A stretch of DNA of 15,483 nt from RGIG8597 sp045133795 (GCA_045133795.1 JBGUUT010000071.1:1-15483), one strand, 5' to 3'. Shown: positions 5,885 to 14,484, counted from the first letter of the stretch. A program made the numbers and translations. Notes: a model not told the origin generated them from the letters alone.

Positions 5885-8800
5885 GTTGTACCTCCCTCAT
5901 CCGGGCTTAATTTTGCATTTTCAGCTTCCATCTTAGCTTTTTTCTTTGCCTGCATTTCCAACAAACGCTCTCTTCTCAATGCCATTCTAGCATCAAGTTT
6001 TTTCTGTTTCTTAATTGCTTTCTTTTCTTTATGTTCCATTAATAAGGAATAAAGAACCGGAATTAAAAACAATGTAAATATAGTACTTGTTGTCAATCCG
6101 CCGACCATTGTCTGAGCAATCGGACGCATAAGCTCGGAACCTTCGCCTTTGTCTATCGCCATCGGTACCATCCCCAAAACTGTCGTCAATACAGACATCA
6201 ATACTGGACGCAAACGACTGGAACCACCTTCTACACATGCATCAAAAATACTATATCCACGTTTTATCAACAGATTCATATAGTCTACCAAAACGATACC
6301 GGTATTTACTACAACCCCTACCAATACCAAAAGCCCGATCAAAGTATATGCACTAAACGGTTCTCCGCTCATCAGATAAACTATGACAACCCCGATAATC
6401 ATCAAAGGCATTGTAGAAAGTATGATAAAAGGTGCCGAGAATGACTCGAACTGACTCGCCATAACACCGAATACAAGAACTATCGCCATTACAATAATCA
6501 TCAAGAACACTTTACCTATTTTGCTCATATTTTCCATATCCCCGCCTACGGCGATAATGACACCTTCGTCTTTAGGAATCTGTTCTTTGATTAACTTTTG
6601 AATCTGTGCTGTTATTTCGTTTAACTTAGCACCTTTTTTCAATCCGGCAGTAAGCTTGATTGTACGCATTTGATTTTCACGCTTGATTGTTACCGGTCCG
6701 GTAGTTTCCTCAATATGAGCTACGTTAGACAACGCAATTCTCTTTCCCGTAATAGGACTGATTACAAATATTTTGTCCAAATCAAGGATAGACTGTCTGT
6801 CTGACTCTTGCAAAATTACAAGAATATCGTAGTTATCTCCGCCTTCTTTGTAAAGAGACGCAGTCTTACCGTCAAGGTTTGCCGAGATTTCGTTTCCCAA
6901 AGTATAAATATTCAAACCAAATGAATAAGCTTTTTCACGGTCTACGACTACTTTCCATTGAGGAAGTCCGTCGTCCATATCAATATCCGGTTCAGTAGCT
7001 TCCGGAACGTGCTCTTTAATCAAATCTTTAATCTGTTTTGATGTATTTAAAAGCTTAACCATATCATTTGACTTTATTACAAACTCAATCGGTTTTGCAC
7101 TACCCATTCCGCCGCCGTTTGTACCGAATGAGAATTTCGCATTAGGGAACTCATCAAAATGCTTTCTAAGTTTTTCCTTGATGTCATTTTCACGGTCTAT
7201 ACGCAAATCCCAATCAGGCAATCGAATCATGATTTCACCGTAATTTGACTCAGCAGACCCAAGCATACTTGAACTTCCGCCGGCTTTTACCATGATTCCT
7301 TCATAACCGCGAACTTCTTTTTCTACAATCAACTTAATCTGTTCCGCAAAATCTCTCGTAACTTCATAAGTTGTCCCCAAAGGTAATTTAAACTCTAATG
7401 TTACCGCATCGGCTTCTTGTTGCGGTGCAAACTCAAAACCGATTTTCTTTATTCCCAAACAGCTTACAATAAGCATCAATACTACTACGACTATAGTTAC
7501 GGCTCTGTGATGTAATACAAATTTCAATCCGCTCTTATAAGCTTCTCCCAACCAGTCAAAAAAGCGTTCCATTGCATCGTCAATAGCTTTCAATTTCGGC
7601 GGAAGCTGTTTTTCAAGTTTTGATTCTACAGGAAAATACTTACTTGATAATACCGGAACCAACATCGCAGCAACAAGAATAGATGAAACAAGTGAGATTA
7701 CGATTGTAAATGCCAAAGCATTCATCATAACTCCCATTACTTCCAATTTACTGCTGAACATCAACGTCGGCACAAATACACAAATTGTAGTCAATGTAGA
7801 TGCCATAATTGCAGTAACCATTTCTTTGGCACCGAGTTCGGCAGCTACAATTATTTTAGAACCTTTTTCACGATATTTAAAAATGTTTTCCAGAATAACG
7901 ATAGAGTTATCTACCAACATACCTATACCGAGTACAAGTCCTGACAATGTCATCATGTTCAATGTCTGACCGCCTAAATACATAAAAAGGAAAGTAATAG
8001 CGATAGATACCGGCATTGAACACGCAACAATCAATGTAGATTTGATATCACGCAAGAATATAAACAATACGATAACCGCAAGAATAGCTCCGGAAACAGC
8101 AGATTCGATTACGGAATCAATAGAATTACTTATCATCTTCGATGAATCTCGCAAGATTTCAAGTTTTACACCGTCCGGCAATTCTGCTTCTATCTGCGGC
8201 AAACGTTCTTTGATTTTATTGGCAACTTCTACCGTATTACCGCCTGACTGTTTCTGAATACGCAAATATACAATCGGTTTTCCGTTGTATGTCGCAGACT
8301 CGGTAACATCTTGATATCCGTCATAAACATTTGCAATATCAGAAAGTCTTACAACCTTTCCGCCTTTTACGGTAATAAGAGTATCTTTTATTTCTTCTAC
8401 GTTTTTGTATTCACCGGCAGTTTGAACAAGGAAATCCATTCCGCCTTGAGTAACCGAACCGGCAGATATTTCACTGTTTTGCACTGCTATTGCACTTGCC
8501 AATGATGTCAACGTAAGGTCTAAAGCATTTAATCTGTTTTGAGATGCTTCTACACGTATAATTCTTTCACGTCCACCGCCGACATTTGCAGATGATACAC
8601 CTACAATCTGTTCAAAACGCGGTGCAATAATATCATCAGCCATTTTAAACAATTCTTCGGTAGTTCGATTGTTCCCCGTAACCGCAATAGTTACAATCGG
8701 CATCATAGACGGGTCGAACTTAAAAATAGTTGGATTCTCAGCATCTTCAGGTAAATAATGTTTTACCATTTCGAGTTTATCACGCACATCATTTGTGGCG

Positions 8801-9111
8801 ACATCAAGATTCGTTCCGTAATCAAACTCCAGCATTACAAGGCTCAATCCGGTAGAAGACGTAGACGTCATATTTTTTACACCGGAAACACTTGTCAAAC
8901 TGCTTTCGAGTGTTCTTGTGATATTAGACTCTATTTCCGTAGGACCGGAACCTTCATTCTGACAAAAAACTACCAATACAGGGAAATCTATATCCGGGAA
9001 CAAATCTATAGGTAAATCCGAAGCCGTATATACTCCCATGAAAGTCAGAATTAAAAATATAATCAACATTGTTACCGGTTTTCTTACAACCGTTTTAATA
9101 AAACCACCCAT
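5881..9111 (-). CDS. RND efflux pump, inner-membrane permease (HAE1/AcrB type)
   Basis: 1076 aa, full length for a proton-driven RND permease that exports drugs, lipids or other amphiphiles from periplasm or membrane to the outside with the adaptor and TolC-like channel encoded upstream. Seen: TM1 (about 12-30), first large periplasmic loop (31-335), TM2-6 (about 338-490), TM7 (537-556), second loop (557-865), TM8-12 (about 867-1024). The proton-relay region in TM4 reads GMLVDNSIVILEN, so D401 matches AcrB D407 but N402 replaces D408. In TM10 (VVVNTGIVLVDYM) N936 stands where AcrB has K940. A 50-residue Lys/Arg/Glu-rich cytoplasmic tail (1026-1076) follows the last helix. Start: ATG at 9111 with SD AGGAGG. 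The adaptor stop is 12 nt upstream. Substrate cannot be predicted. Confidence 0.95.
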   Translation of the reverse strand: MGGFIKTVVRKPVTMLIIFLILTFMGVYTASDLPIDLFPDIDFPVLVVFCQNEGSGPTEIESNITRTLESSLTSVSGVKNMTSTSSTGLSLVMLEFDYGTNLDVATNDVRDKLEMVKHYLPEDAENPTIFKFDPSMMPIVTIAVTGNNRTTEELFKMADDIIAPRFEQIVGVSSANVGGGRERIIRVEASQNRLNALDLTLTSLASAIAVQNSEISAGSVTQGGMDFLVQTAGEYKNVEEIKDTLITVKGGKVVRLSDIANVYDGYQDVTESATYNGKPIVYLRIQKQSGGNTVEVANKIKERLPQIEAELPDGVKLEILRDSSKMISNSIDSVIESAVSGAILAVIVLFIFLRDIKSTLIVACSMPVSIAITFLFMYLGGQTLNMMTLSGLVLGIGMLVDNSIVILENIFKYREKGSKIIVAAELGAKEMVTAIMASTLTTICVFVPTLMFSSKLEVMGVMMNALAFTIVISLVSSILVAAMLVPVLSSKYFPVESKLEKQLPPKLKAIDDAMERFFDWLGEAYKSGLKFVLHHRAVTIVVVVLMLIVSCLGIKKIGFEFAPQQEADAVTLEFKLPLGTTYEVTRDFAEQIKLIVEKEVRGYEGIMVKAGGSSSMLGSAESNYGEIMIRLPDWDLRIDRENDIKEKLRKHFDEFPNAKFSFGTNGGGMGSAKPIEFVIKSNDMVKLLNTSKQIKDLIKEHVPEATEPDIDMDDGLPQWKVVVDREKAYSFGLNIYTLGNEISANLDGKTASLYKEGGDNYDILVILQESDRQSILDLDKIFVISPITGKRIALSNVAHIEETTGPVTIKRENQMRTIKLTAGLKKGAKLNEITAQIQKLIKEQIPKDEGVIIAVGGDMENMSKIGKVFLMIIVMAIVLVFGVMASQFESFSAPFIILSTMPLMIIGVVIVYLMSGEPFSAYTLIGLLVLVGVVVNTGIVLVDYMNLLIKRGYSIFDACVEGGSSRLRPVLMSVLTTVLGMVPMAIDKGEGSELMRPIAQTMVGGLTTSTIFTLFLIPVLYSLLMEHKEKKAIKKQKKLDARMALRRERLLEMQAKKKAKMEAENAKLSPDEGGTT

Positions 9112-9123
9112 AGGAAAAACCTC

Positions 9124-10428
9124 CTAGTACACAATGTTTAACAACTGAACAATTTTTACTTTTGCATTATTTTCAAGCAATGACTGTCCGCTGTATACGA
9201 TTTCTTCATCCGGCAACAATCCCTTAATGACTTCCGTTTTATTATCAATTTGAATACCGGATTCAATGATTCGTTTTTCTGCAAATTTTGTTGTTTGTTC
9301 TATAATTTTTTTATCTATCAAAATGCTTCGTAATTGCTCATCTTCCGAAATGCTGCTTTTGAAAATCTTTGATACCGGTAAAACATAGTTTTGTCCCAAT
9401 TCCAAAAATACATTCCAAGCTTTTTCACAATCAGAATTAAAACTTCCTTGAGGTTTTAGCTTATACAAATTGTTTTCTTCATCTTTTTGATAAAGAGACG
9501 CCAAAATCGCCTTATCATCATTACGTTTTTCTAAAGAACGCAAAATCTTTGTTTCAAAAACATCACCTCTGAATGAATCCGGCAATTTTCGTGGGAAATA
9601 ACGTAAAACAAGAGCTTTTTCATCATCAGTACATGACGAAATCAATTTGCTGATTGTAACATTTGATATTTCTGTAGGAAGCTCACGGATAACAAATACA
9701 GATTGTTCTCCGTAACGAGTGATAATACATGATGTAGGAATTACGACTCTGTTGTGTTTATTCTCTGTATAAATTTTGATATTTGCATACATTCCGTGTT
9801 TCAACAACGCCGCATTTGCACCTTTAGGCTCAATCTTTACTTCCAATGTACGAGACATTTCATCTACTACCGGGCTTACCTCGTAAACATTTCCGTTTAT
9901 TGCCGTATTAGGATATGCATCTACTGTTATGGCAACATTCAAGCCCATTTTCATTTTTGAAATATATTTTTCTGCTACATTTGCAACAATCTCCAAACTG
10001 TCAAGATTTCCGACTTTCGCAACGGGAGTTTGCATACTTACAGTGTCTCCGACTTTGTAAGGTAAAGACGTAATAACTCCGGCAATCGGTGCAATTACCG
10101 GGCTTAACGCATAAACCATTCCGGGTCTTGACGGATTTACTTCCATTATTTTTTGACCTTTAGCTACCGACTGTCCGATTTTCACATCGATACTTGAAAT
10201 CTTTCCGGCTTGGTCAGGAAACACTTGAATATTTCTTTTTGCCTGTACATTACCTGTAAGCTTTATATAGTCACTGATATTGCTTCGTTTGATTTTCATT
10301 GTATTTACGGCAAACAATGCTTCAGGTTGCACTTCTGCCGCAGCCTTAGCCTCATCTTTTTTGCCGCCGCATGATACTAAAAGACATATAGCCAAAGTAC
10401 TAAAAAATATTTTACTGATTTTCTTCAT
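9124..10428 (-). CDS. RND pump periplasmic adaptor lipoprotein with an atypical insertion
   Basis: 434 aa membrane fusion protein that should link the inner-membrane pump to the outer-membrane channel. Residues 1-19 plus C20 form a lipoprotein signal (LLVSC|GG). Order: beta-barrel start (41-60), two lipoyl half-motifs (about 65-97 and 109-141) joined by only some 12 residues, beta-barrel (143-225), and the membrane-proximal domain beginning VVIPTSCIITRYGEQSVFVI (228-247) and ending TEVIKGLLPDEEIVYSGQS (398-416). The alpha-helical hairpin usually found between the lipoyl halves is absent, as described for the Borrelia adaptor BesA. Some 130 residues (about 250-385), rich in charged helix, split the membrane-proximal domain where most adaptors have a short loop. 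Start: ATG at 10428, SD AAAGGAG; it overlaps the channel gene by 17 nt. Confidence 0.9.
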   Translation of the reverse strand: MKKISKIFFSTLAICLLVSCGGKKDEAKAAAEVQPEALFAVNTMKIKRSNISDYIKLTGNVQAKRNIQVFPDQAGKISSIDVKIGQSVAKGQKIMEVNPSRPGMVYALSPVIAPIAGVITSLPYKVGDTVSMQTPVAKVGNLDSLEIVANVAEKYISKMKMGLNVAITVDAYPNTAINGNVYEVSPVVDEMSRTLEVKIEPKGANAALLKHGMYANIKIYTENKHNRVVIPTSCIITRYGEQSVFVIRELPTEISNVTISKLISSCTDDEKALVLRYFPRKLPDSFRGDVFETKILRSLEKRNDDKAILASLYQKDEENNLYKLKPQGSFNSDCEKAWNVFLELGQNYVLPVSKIFKSSISEDEQLRSILIDKKIIEQTTKFAEKRIIESGIQIDNKTEVIKGLLPDEEIVYSGQSLLENNAKVKIVQLLNIVY

Positions 10429-11926
10429 TTTTATTTTCTCCTTTTTCTTTAGTAATTTTTATTATTTCACTCATATCAATATTCAACATTTCTTCTAAAT
10501 CCAACATCTTGCTGATATATTGAAATTGAGCGGCCAATTCTTGATATTGAGCATTCAACAGACCTTTTTCTGTTTCATTCAATTCTATAAGTGTCTGTCC
10601 GCCTTTTTTGTAACTGTCACGAGACAAAACCAATGCTTCTTTTGCCAATTCCACACTCATTTTAGTTATTTCTACACTTGCAATAGCAGACGCTATCGAA
10701 TCTATAGACTTTTGAATGCTCAGGCGTTGACTTTGAAGATAGTTTTCAATGTCTGTATCCATTTTCTTCAATGCCACACTGGAACCTACAAGACCGACTT
10801 GTGAGGATGAAAAAGGAATCCACGATGAAAACGGCACGCTTATCATCAAATTTAAGTTTGCACTGTTTTTCCAGTCGTCTTCCACATTTGCAAACCAATC
10901 TTCCTCAAAAGCTTCCTTAGTAAATGTAGTACTGCCGGAAAAGCTTAAGCTGAATGACGGCGTAAGAGAAGAAATATAAGAGTTCATTCCGTTCTTTACC
11001 ATCTTCTTAGAGATGTACAAAGTCTGCAGCTGCAAATTGTTTCTTTCGAAAAGTTCCGAAATATCATCAAATTCCGGCAGAACCAATTCCACCGCAGAAA
11101 TAGAATCGGTCAATTTTATTTCCTGTTCCAAATCAATTCCCAACAAATATTTCAAAGTATTATTGGCATTCTTTACGGAATCCTGTGAACTAATCAATGT
11201 AGGTTTTGCAGCTTCATAGGAAACTTGTGCATTCAACATACTCAATCTCGGTACAATTCCGGAACGATACTGTGCCATCGTTTGCTTATAAGTATCCTCT
11301 TTACTGGACAAATCTTTTTTATCGATATCAAGCTTCATTTCATTCAAAATCAATGAATAATATGAAAGTTTGACATTTTTCAATAAGCTTCTTTTTGCAC
11401 TTTCATAAGTTATTTTGCCTGATTGATAATCAAGACAAGTCTGGTAAGCCTGAAAAATCATGGCAGCATTAAAGTTCCAGCTTACGTTAATCGCCAAAGT
11501 CGGCATTACCTGCGGAGTCGTATATTCTACATTCATCATAGTATCATAAGCTCCCGGAATCACACTGTTGGGAACTACTCCCACCATCGTACTGCCTTTA
11601 CGTTTATCTTCATCAAGAGCATTTATCGTAAAACCGCCGCTTCCGGTAATATTAGGTAAAAACGTATTCCAACAAGTATACAAAGACCATTTAGTCTTAT
11701 CAAAATTCAATGCGTTACTTTTTATTCCCAAGTTGTTTTGCAATGCTCTGTAAATTGCATCATCAAGGCTCAACTCCAGAACTTTATTCTCTTTGTCTGC
11801 AGTTGCAGCTTCCTTACCGTCTGTCTGTGCCGGTACATTCCCAATTCCCTGCTGTGCATTCACTTGCGAAAAAACACATACAGGCAACAAAAACAATAAT
11901 ATTGTCGTTAAACTTTTAAGTTTCAT
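10412..11926 (-). CDS. TolC-like outer-membrane efflux channel
   Basis: 504 aa, usual size for the outer-membrane efflux protein family, whose trimers form a beta-barrel in the outer membrane and an alpha-helical tunnel across the periplasm. Signal peptide 1-24 (hydrophobic LTTILLFLLPVCVF, cleavage after VNA). The two characteristic OEP repeats are visible: the first starts LSLDDAIYRALQNNLGIKSN (about 52-71). The second ends in long heptad-like helices around SVELAKEALVLSRDSYKKGGQTLIEL. Start: ATG at 11926, overlapping the regulator's stop by 4 nt (ATGA), with SD GGGGG inside the end of that gene. Pairs with the adaptor and RND pump downstream. Confidence 0.92.
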   Translation of the reverse strand: MKLKSLTTILLFLLPVCVFSQVNAQQGIGNVPAQTDGKEAATADKENKVLELSLDDAIYRALQNNLGIKSNALNFDKTKWSLYTCWNTFLPNITGSGGFTINALDEDKRKGSTMVGVVPNSVIPGAYDTMMNVEYTTPQVMPTLAINVSWNFNAAMIFQAYQTCLDYQSGKITYESAKRSLLKNVKLSYYSLILNEMKLDIDKKDLSSKEDTYKQTMAQYRSGIVPRLSMLNAQVSYEAAKPTLISSQDSVKNANNTLKYLLGIDLEQEIKLTDSISAVELVLPEFDDISELFERNNLQLQTLYISKKMVKNGMNSYISSLTPSFSLSFSGSTTFTKEAFEEDWFANVEDDWKNSANLNLMISVPFSSWIPFSSSQVGLVGSSVALKKMDTDIENYLQSQRLSIQKSIDSIASAIASVEITKMSVELAKEALVLSRDSYKKGGQTLIELNETEKGLLNAQYQELAAQFQYISKMLDLEEMLNIDMSEIIKITKEKGENKNEENQ

Positions 11927-13152
11927 AGTTCCCCCTTTTTTATTCCGTAAACCGACAAATTATAAATATTTCTAATTTCTTCCAAATCTAAACTCATTCC
12001 TTGTAATAAGGAAAAAAACACATAGCGAACAATTAAAATCTGAATTACCATAAGAGGAAAACAAAATATTCCGCAAAAAAGCCTTTTATTTTCAGGAATT
12101 TTTATTTTGTAATCCTCAAGCAATATATCAAAAATCTGGCTTTTTTCCTTTATCTTGTAACCTTTTATCGCAATCCAATTCATCATAACTGCATGTCTGA
12201 TATTTGAACTGAACAATCTATAAGAAAAATAAATCAAAGAATACCACACTTCAAAGCCGTTATCTCTATGAAATATATTTTCTTTGAAATATTTCTTTAA
12301 GTTCTCCCATCTTTTAAAGAGTGAGCCTCCGATCATCATCTTTTTATTTTTAAAGTAATTGTACAATGAGCTTTTCACCATTCCCAATTTACTCGCTATC
12401 TTATTAACAGAGATATTCCAATAACCGTCTTCTATTATAATATCCGCAATAGCATTGAAAACATCATCTTCCGGCAACTCACTCCCGTCACCGCTTTTTT
12501 CAATTTCTTCTTCAATCTTCAAAATATCAACGCTTTTACCGCCGTTACTTTTGAAAAAACCGGACTCTACAATCTCCGCAACTTGGTCTACACACACATC
12601 AACCAAAGTTTCTTTCGGATATTTTTCTACTTTTATATCTCTATTTTTTATCAAATCGCTTTGCAATACCATCCACGTTTCGACGATTGTCATCAGATAT
12701 ATAAAAAAGGACTTTGTCTTTCTTATCGCATATCCGGATTTTTCAAACTTATCGTACAATTCCTCGATTTCTTCAACAGTAAGTACATTCTCAATCTGAA
12801 GTTTACAAATCTTATCAGCCAGCATTTTGTTCACAAGCATGTTTTTTTTGAATATCAAACATTCCGGCTTTTCTTGAAAATAAGTCGCCAAATATCGAAT
12901 CAACAAACGCAAAATATTACCGGAAAAACCTTTTTGCTTATTAAAAAACAATCTCCAAATATTTTCCAACTCTGCCGTAAAATACTCATAGATTTCAACA
13001 ATAAGCTCTTCTTTATCACGAAAATGTTTATACAAAGCCGGTTTCGAAATCCCCAAAGCTTTAGCTACCGGGGACAAACTTATATCTTGAAAATTATTTT
13101 CATTCCAGATATTAACCGTTTTTAATATTATTTCTTCCTTAGCTAAACTCAT
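11923..13152 (-). CDS. Tandem (two-domain) TetR-type regulator of the efflux operon
   Basis: 409 aa, about twice the usual TetR length, and it contains two complete TetR-like DNA-binding domains in one chain. Domain 1: residues 5-50 with HTH at 25-44 (VAKALGISKPALYKHF) and a helical ligand-type domain to about 205. Domain 2: residues 229-275 with HTH at 248-267 (IASKLGMVKSSLYNYF) and another helical domain to 409. TetR proteins normally bind palindromes as dimers, so this one may act as a single-chain pseudodimer or as a larger assembly. It is first in its operon, so it probably regulates its own synthesis. A strong promoter (13209-13237) and a palindrome (13170-13187) precede it. SD GAGG lies 4 nt before the ATG. 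The linker (205-228) is acidic and glycine-rich. Confidence 0.9.
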   Translation of the reverse strand: MSLAKEEIILKTVNIWNENNFQDISLSPVAKALGISKPALYKHFRDKEELIVEIYEYFTAELENIWRLFFNKQKGFSGNILRLLIRYLATYFQEKPECLIFKKNMLVNKMLADKICKLQIENVLTVEEIEELYDKFEKSGYAIRKTKSFFIYLMTIVETWMVLQSDLIKNRDIKVEKYPKETLVDVCVDQVAEIVESGFFKSNGGKSVDILKIEEEIEKSGDGSELPEDDVFNAIADIIIEDGYWNISVNKIASKLGMVKSSLYNYFKNKKMMIGGSLFKRWENLKKYFKENIFHRDNGFEVWYSLIYFSYRLFSSNIRHAVMMNWIAIKGYKIKEKSQIFDILLEDYKIKIPENKRLFCGIFCFPLMVIQILIVRYVFFSLLQGMSLDLEEIRNIYNLSVYGIKKGEL

Positions 13153-13169
13153 TCGTCCTCTGTTTTCCC

Positions 13170-13187
13170 TTAATGACCGTTCATTAA
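13170..13187. promoter_or_regulatory. Operator upstream of the tandem-TetR/efflux operon
   Basis: Perfect inverted repeat TTAATGA-CCGT-TCATTAA lies between the promoter and the SD of the regulator gene, about 15-32 nt downstream of the predicted start of transcription. The size and spacing suit a TetR-family dimer and the position suits an autorepression roadblock. A 19-bp stretch here (13170-13188) matches 13638-13656 at 17 positions. Confidence 0.7.
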
Positions 13188-13198
13188 CTTTTCTTTCA

Positions 13199-13211
13199 AA
13201 GAGAGTCTCTT
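13199..13211. promoter_or_regulatory. Second palindrome overlapping the efflux promoter
   Basis: AAGAGA-G-TCTCTT, a perfect 6-1-6 inverted repeat, overlaps the last bases of the -10 hexamer and the predicted transcription start. Its sequence is unrelated to the TTAATGA-type operator, so it might bind another regulator, or one of the two different HTH domains of the tandem TetR. Confidence 0.4.
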
Positions 13212-13237
13212 ATAGTTAAAAGCATGTCTACTGTCAA
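13209..13237 (-). promoter_or_regulatory. Promoter of the efflux operon
   Basis: Minus strand: perfect -35 TTGACA (13232-13237), 17-bp spacer, -10 TATAAG (13209-13214, 5 of 6). Start near 13202 gives a leader of about 50 nt that holds the TTAATGA-type operator. It is the best sigma70-like promoter in the window. It lies 17 nt downstream of the stop of the small gene at 13255-13599. Confidence 0.8.
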
Positions 13238-13254
13238 TTACATTTTCTGCTTTT

Positions 13255-13599
13255 TTATGTACTTTCTAATTTGTAGATTTTATTCAAATCATACGACATT
13301 TTACGCAAATCTATTCCGTTTATCTTCTTTACATTCAAATAAGTATCAACAGTTCCGTAAATTTTTAATCTGCCGCCGTGTTCGCTGCTTTCCAAAAATT
13401 TTAAACATGAAGACTCAAAGTTTTTTTCCAAAATCCAAATATGATCTAATAACATTTCGGGATTGTCATACAGCATTACATTATGAAACAAAAAGTTTCT
13501 CAAATTATTAACACGATTTTTCTTATAAAAAACATAATCTGCCGTAACGTAGATTTTCTTTCCTATATATTGCTTTAATATACAGCGTTTTGAATCCAT
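13255..13599 (-). CDS. Small OB-fold-like protein of unknown function
   Basis: 114 aa from the chosen ATG at 13599, which has a strong SD (GGAGG, 5 nt spacing). An upstream in-frame ATG at 13638 lies inside the operator and has no SD. There is no signal peptide or membrane helix. The strand pattern GKKIYVTADYVFYK (13-26), NFLFHNVMLYD (35-45), LLDHIWI (50-56), GRLKIYGTVDTYL (76-88) and a final KMSYDLNKIYKL resembles small OB-fold hypothetical proteins common in phages and Firmicutes, where a DH-W motif follows the third strand. This is a fold guess, not an identification. The operator upstream nearly equals that of the efflux operon, so the tandem TetR probably controls both. It is read toward the efflux promoter and may be co-expressed with the pump. 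Confidence 0.7.
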   Translation of the reverse strand: MDSKRCILKQYIGKKIYVTADYVFYKKNRVNNLRNFLFHNVMLYDNPEMLLDHIWILEKNFESSCLKFLESSEHGGRLKIYGTVDTYLNVKKINGIDLRKMSYDLNKIYKLEST

Positions 13600-13633
13600 A
13601 TCAACCTCCGCAAAACCTGACTTCCGCATTAAA

Positions 13634-13655
13634 GTCATTAATGACCATTCGTTAA
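13634..13655. promoter_or_regulatory. Operator upstream of the small OB-fold-like gene (three half-sites)
   Basis: TTAATGA-CCAT-TCGTTAA (13638-13655) is the efflux operator with one arm mismatch. It overlaps a second perfect palindrome, GTCATTAATGAC (13634-13645), so three TTAATGA-type half-sites lie in 22 bp. It sits 35-56 bp upstream of the chosen start. The close match to 13170-13187 is the main evidence that both units share a regulator. Confidence 0.65.
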
Positions 13656-13705
13656 CCTATTCAACGACAATCAAATATTTAAAGTTTCTTTTTTCTCTAT
13701 AAAAT

Positions 13706-14392
13706 CTAATCTTTAACCGCACACATTTCCAAACTTTGTGCAATTCGTTGCATTTCCATATCATTTTCCGCAATTCTGTCTGCACATTGTCTCAGTTCAT
13801 CTCTGACAGACTGCGGAACATCTTTTTCTGTTTTATAACGCATTTTATGCTCTAAGCTCGACCAAAAGTCCATCGCAATGGTTCTCAATTGCACTTCCAC
13901 ACGTACCGGACAAACGCATTCCGAAAGGTAAACGTCTGTTTCTACTACTAAATGTAAACTTCGATAACCTGATGATTTCGGATTTGCAATATAATCTTTT
14001 TCCTCTATCAATCTAATATCCGCCTGTGCCAAAAACATATCACGTACATCGTAAATATCAGCGACATAAGGACAAATTACACGCACGCCGGCAATATCGT
14101 TAAGATTCAATGTCATATTTTCCAATGTCATCGGTAAACCACGCATATCAAGTTTCAAAGCTATACTTTCCGGCGATTTAATACGTGATTTGATTGTTTC
14201 TATAGGACTGCGTTTTCCGCGAACGCCGAATTCTTTATTGAGGATTTCAAGTTTTGTAGTAACTTGTTTTGCCGCACCGTCATAAATCATCATCAATTGT
14301 TGAAACTTCAACGCCGTATCATAGATTTTTTCAGCACTGTAACCTGATTCTATATATGTATTATGAGCAATTCGTTTTAGATTTTTATTCAT
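13706..14392 (-). CDS. Small alarmone synthetase, (p)ppGpp synthetase (RelA/SpoT catalytic domain only)
   Basis: 228 aa from ATG at 14392, chosen because SD AAAGGA lies 7 nt upstream. A longer frame would need a TTG at 14419. It transfers pyrophosphate from ATP to GDP or GTP to make the stress signal ppGpp/pppGpp. Synthetase motifs are complete: SRIKSPESI (69-77), DIAGVRVIC (99-107), NPKSSGYRSLH (137-147), the catalytic EVQLRT (166-171) and SSLEHKMRYK (178-187). There is no HD hydrolase, TGS or ACT domain, so it is a YjbM/YwaC-type stand-alone synthetase controlled mainly by expression. A TetR gene lies 92 nt upstream in the same direction. No terminator separates it clearly from the small gene downstream. 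Confidence 0.92.
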   Translation of the reverse strand: MNKNLKRIAHNTYIESGYSAEKIYDTALKFQQLMMIYDGAAKQVTTKLEILNKEFGVRGKRSPIETIKSRIKSPESIALKLDMRGLPMTLENMTLNLNDIAGVRVICPYVADIYDVRDMFLAQADIRLIEEKDYIANPKSSGYRSLHLVVETDVYLSECVCPVRVEVQLRTIAMDFWSSLEHKMRYKTEKDVPQSVRDELRQCADRIAENDMEMQRIAQSLEMCAVKD

Positions 14393-14427
14393 CAATAATT
14401 CCTTTAAGTAAAAAAACAATCATATAC

Positions 14428-14455
14428 ATTTTAATAAACGTACGTATATCTTCAA
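14428..14455 (-). promoter_or_regulatory. Possible promoter of the alarmone synthetase gene
   Basis: Minus strand: TTGAAG (14450-14455), 16-bp spacer, TAAAAT (14428-14433). The -35 overlaps a 6-1-6 palindrome TATCTT-C-AAGATA (14447-14459), so repressor binding there would block the promoter. The region is AT-rich and the match is moderate. Confidence 0.4.
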
Positions 14456-14484
14456 GATAATTAAAATATACAAAATATTTACTT

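Noticed and set aside
5591..6052. 153-codon plus-strand open frame opposite the PII-like gene and the end of the pump gene
   Set aside because: Both genes on the minus strand are well supported and coupled by an ATGA overlap; the plus frame shows no SD and no family resemblance.
12583..13125. 180-codon plus-strand open frame antisense to the tandem TetR gene
   Set aside because: It lies wholly opposite a gene with two clear HTH domains, has no SD, and its translation is low-complexity in Phe, Ile and Tyr, as expected from the complement of an AT-rich gene.
13600..13638. Upstream start at 13638 for the small OB-fold-like protein
   Set aside because: That ATG is inside the operator and has no SD; the ATG at 13599 has GGAGG at 5 nt.
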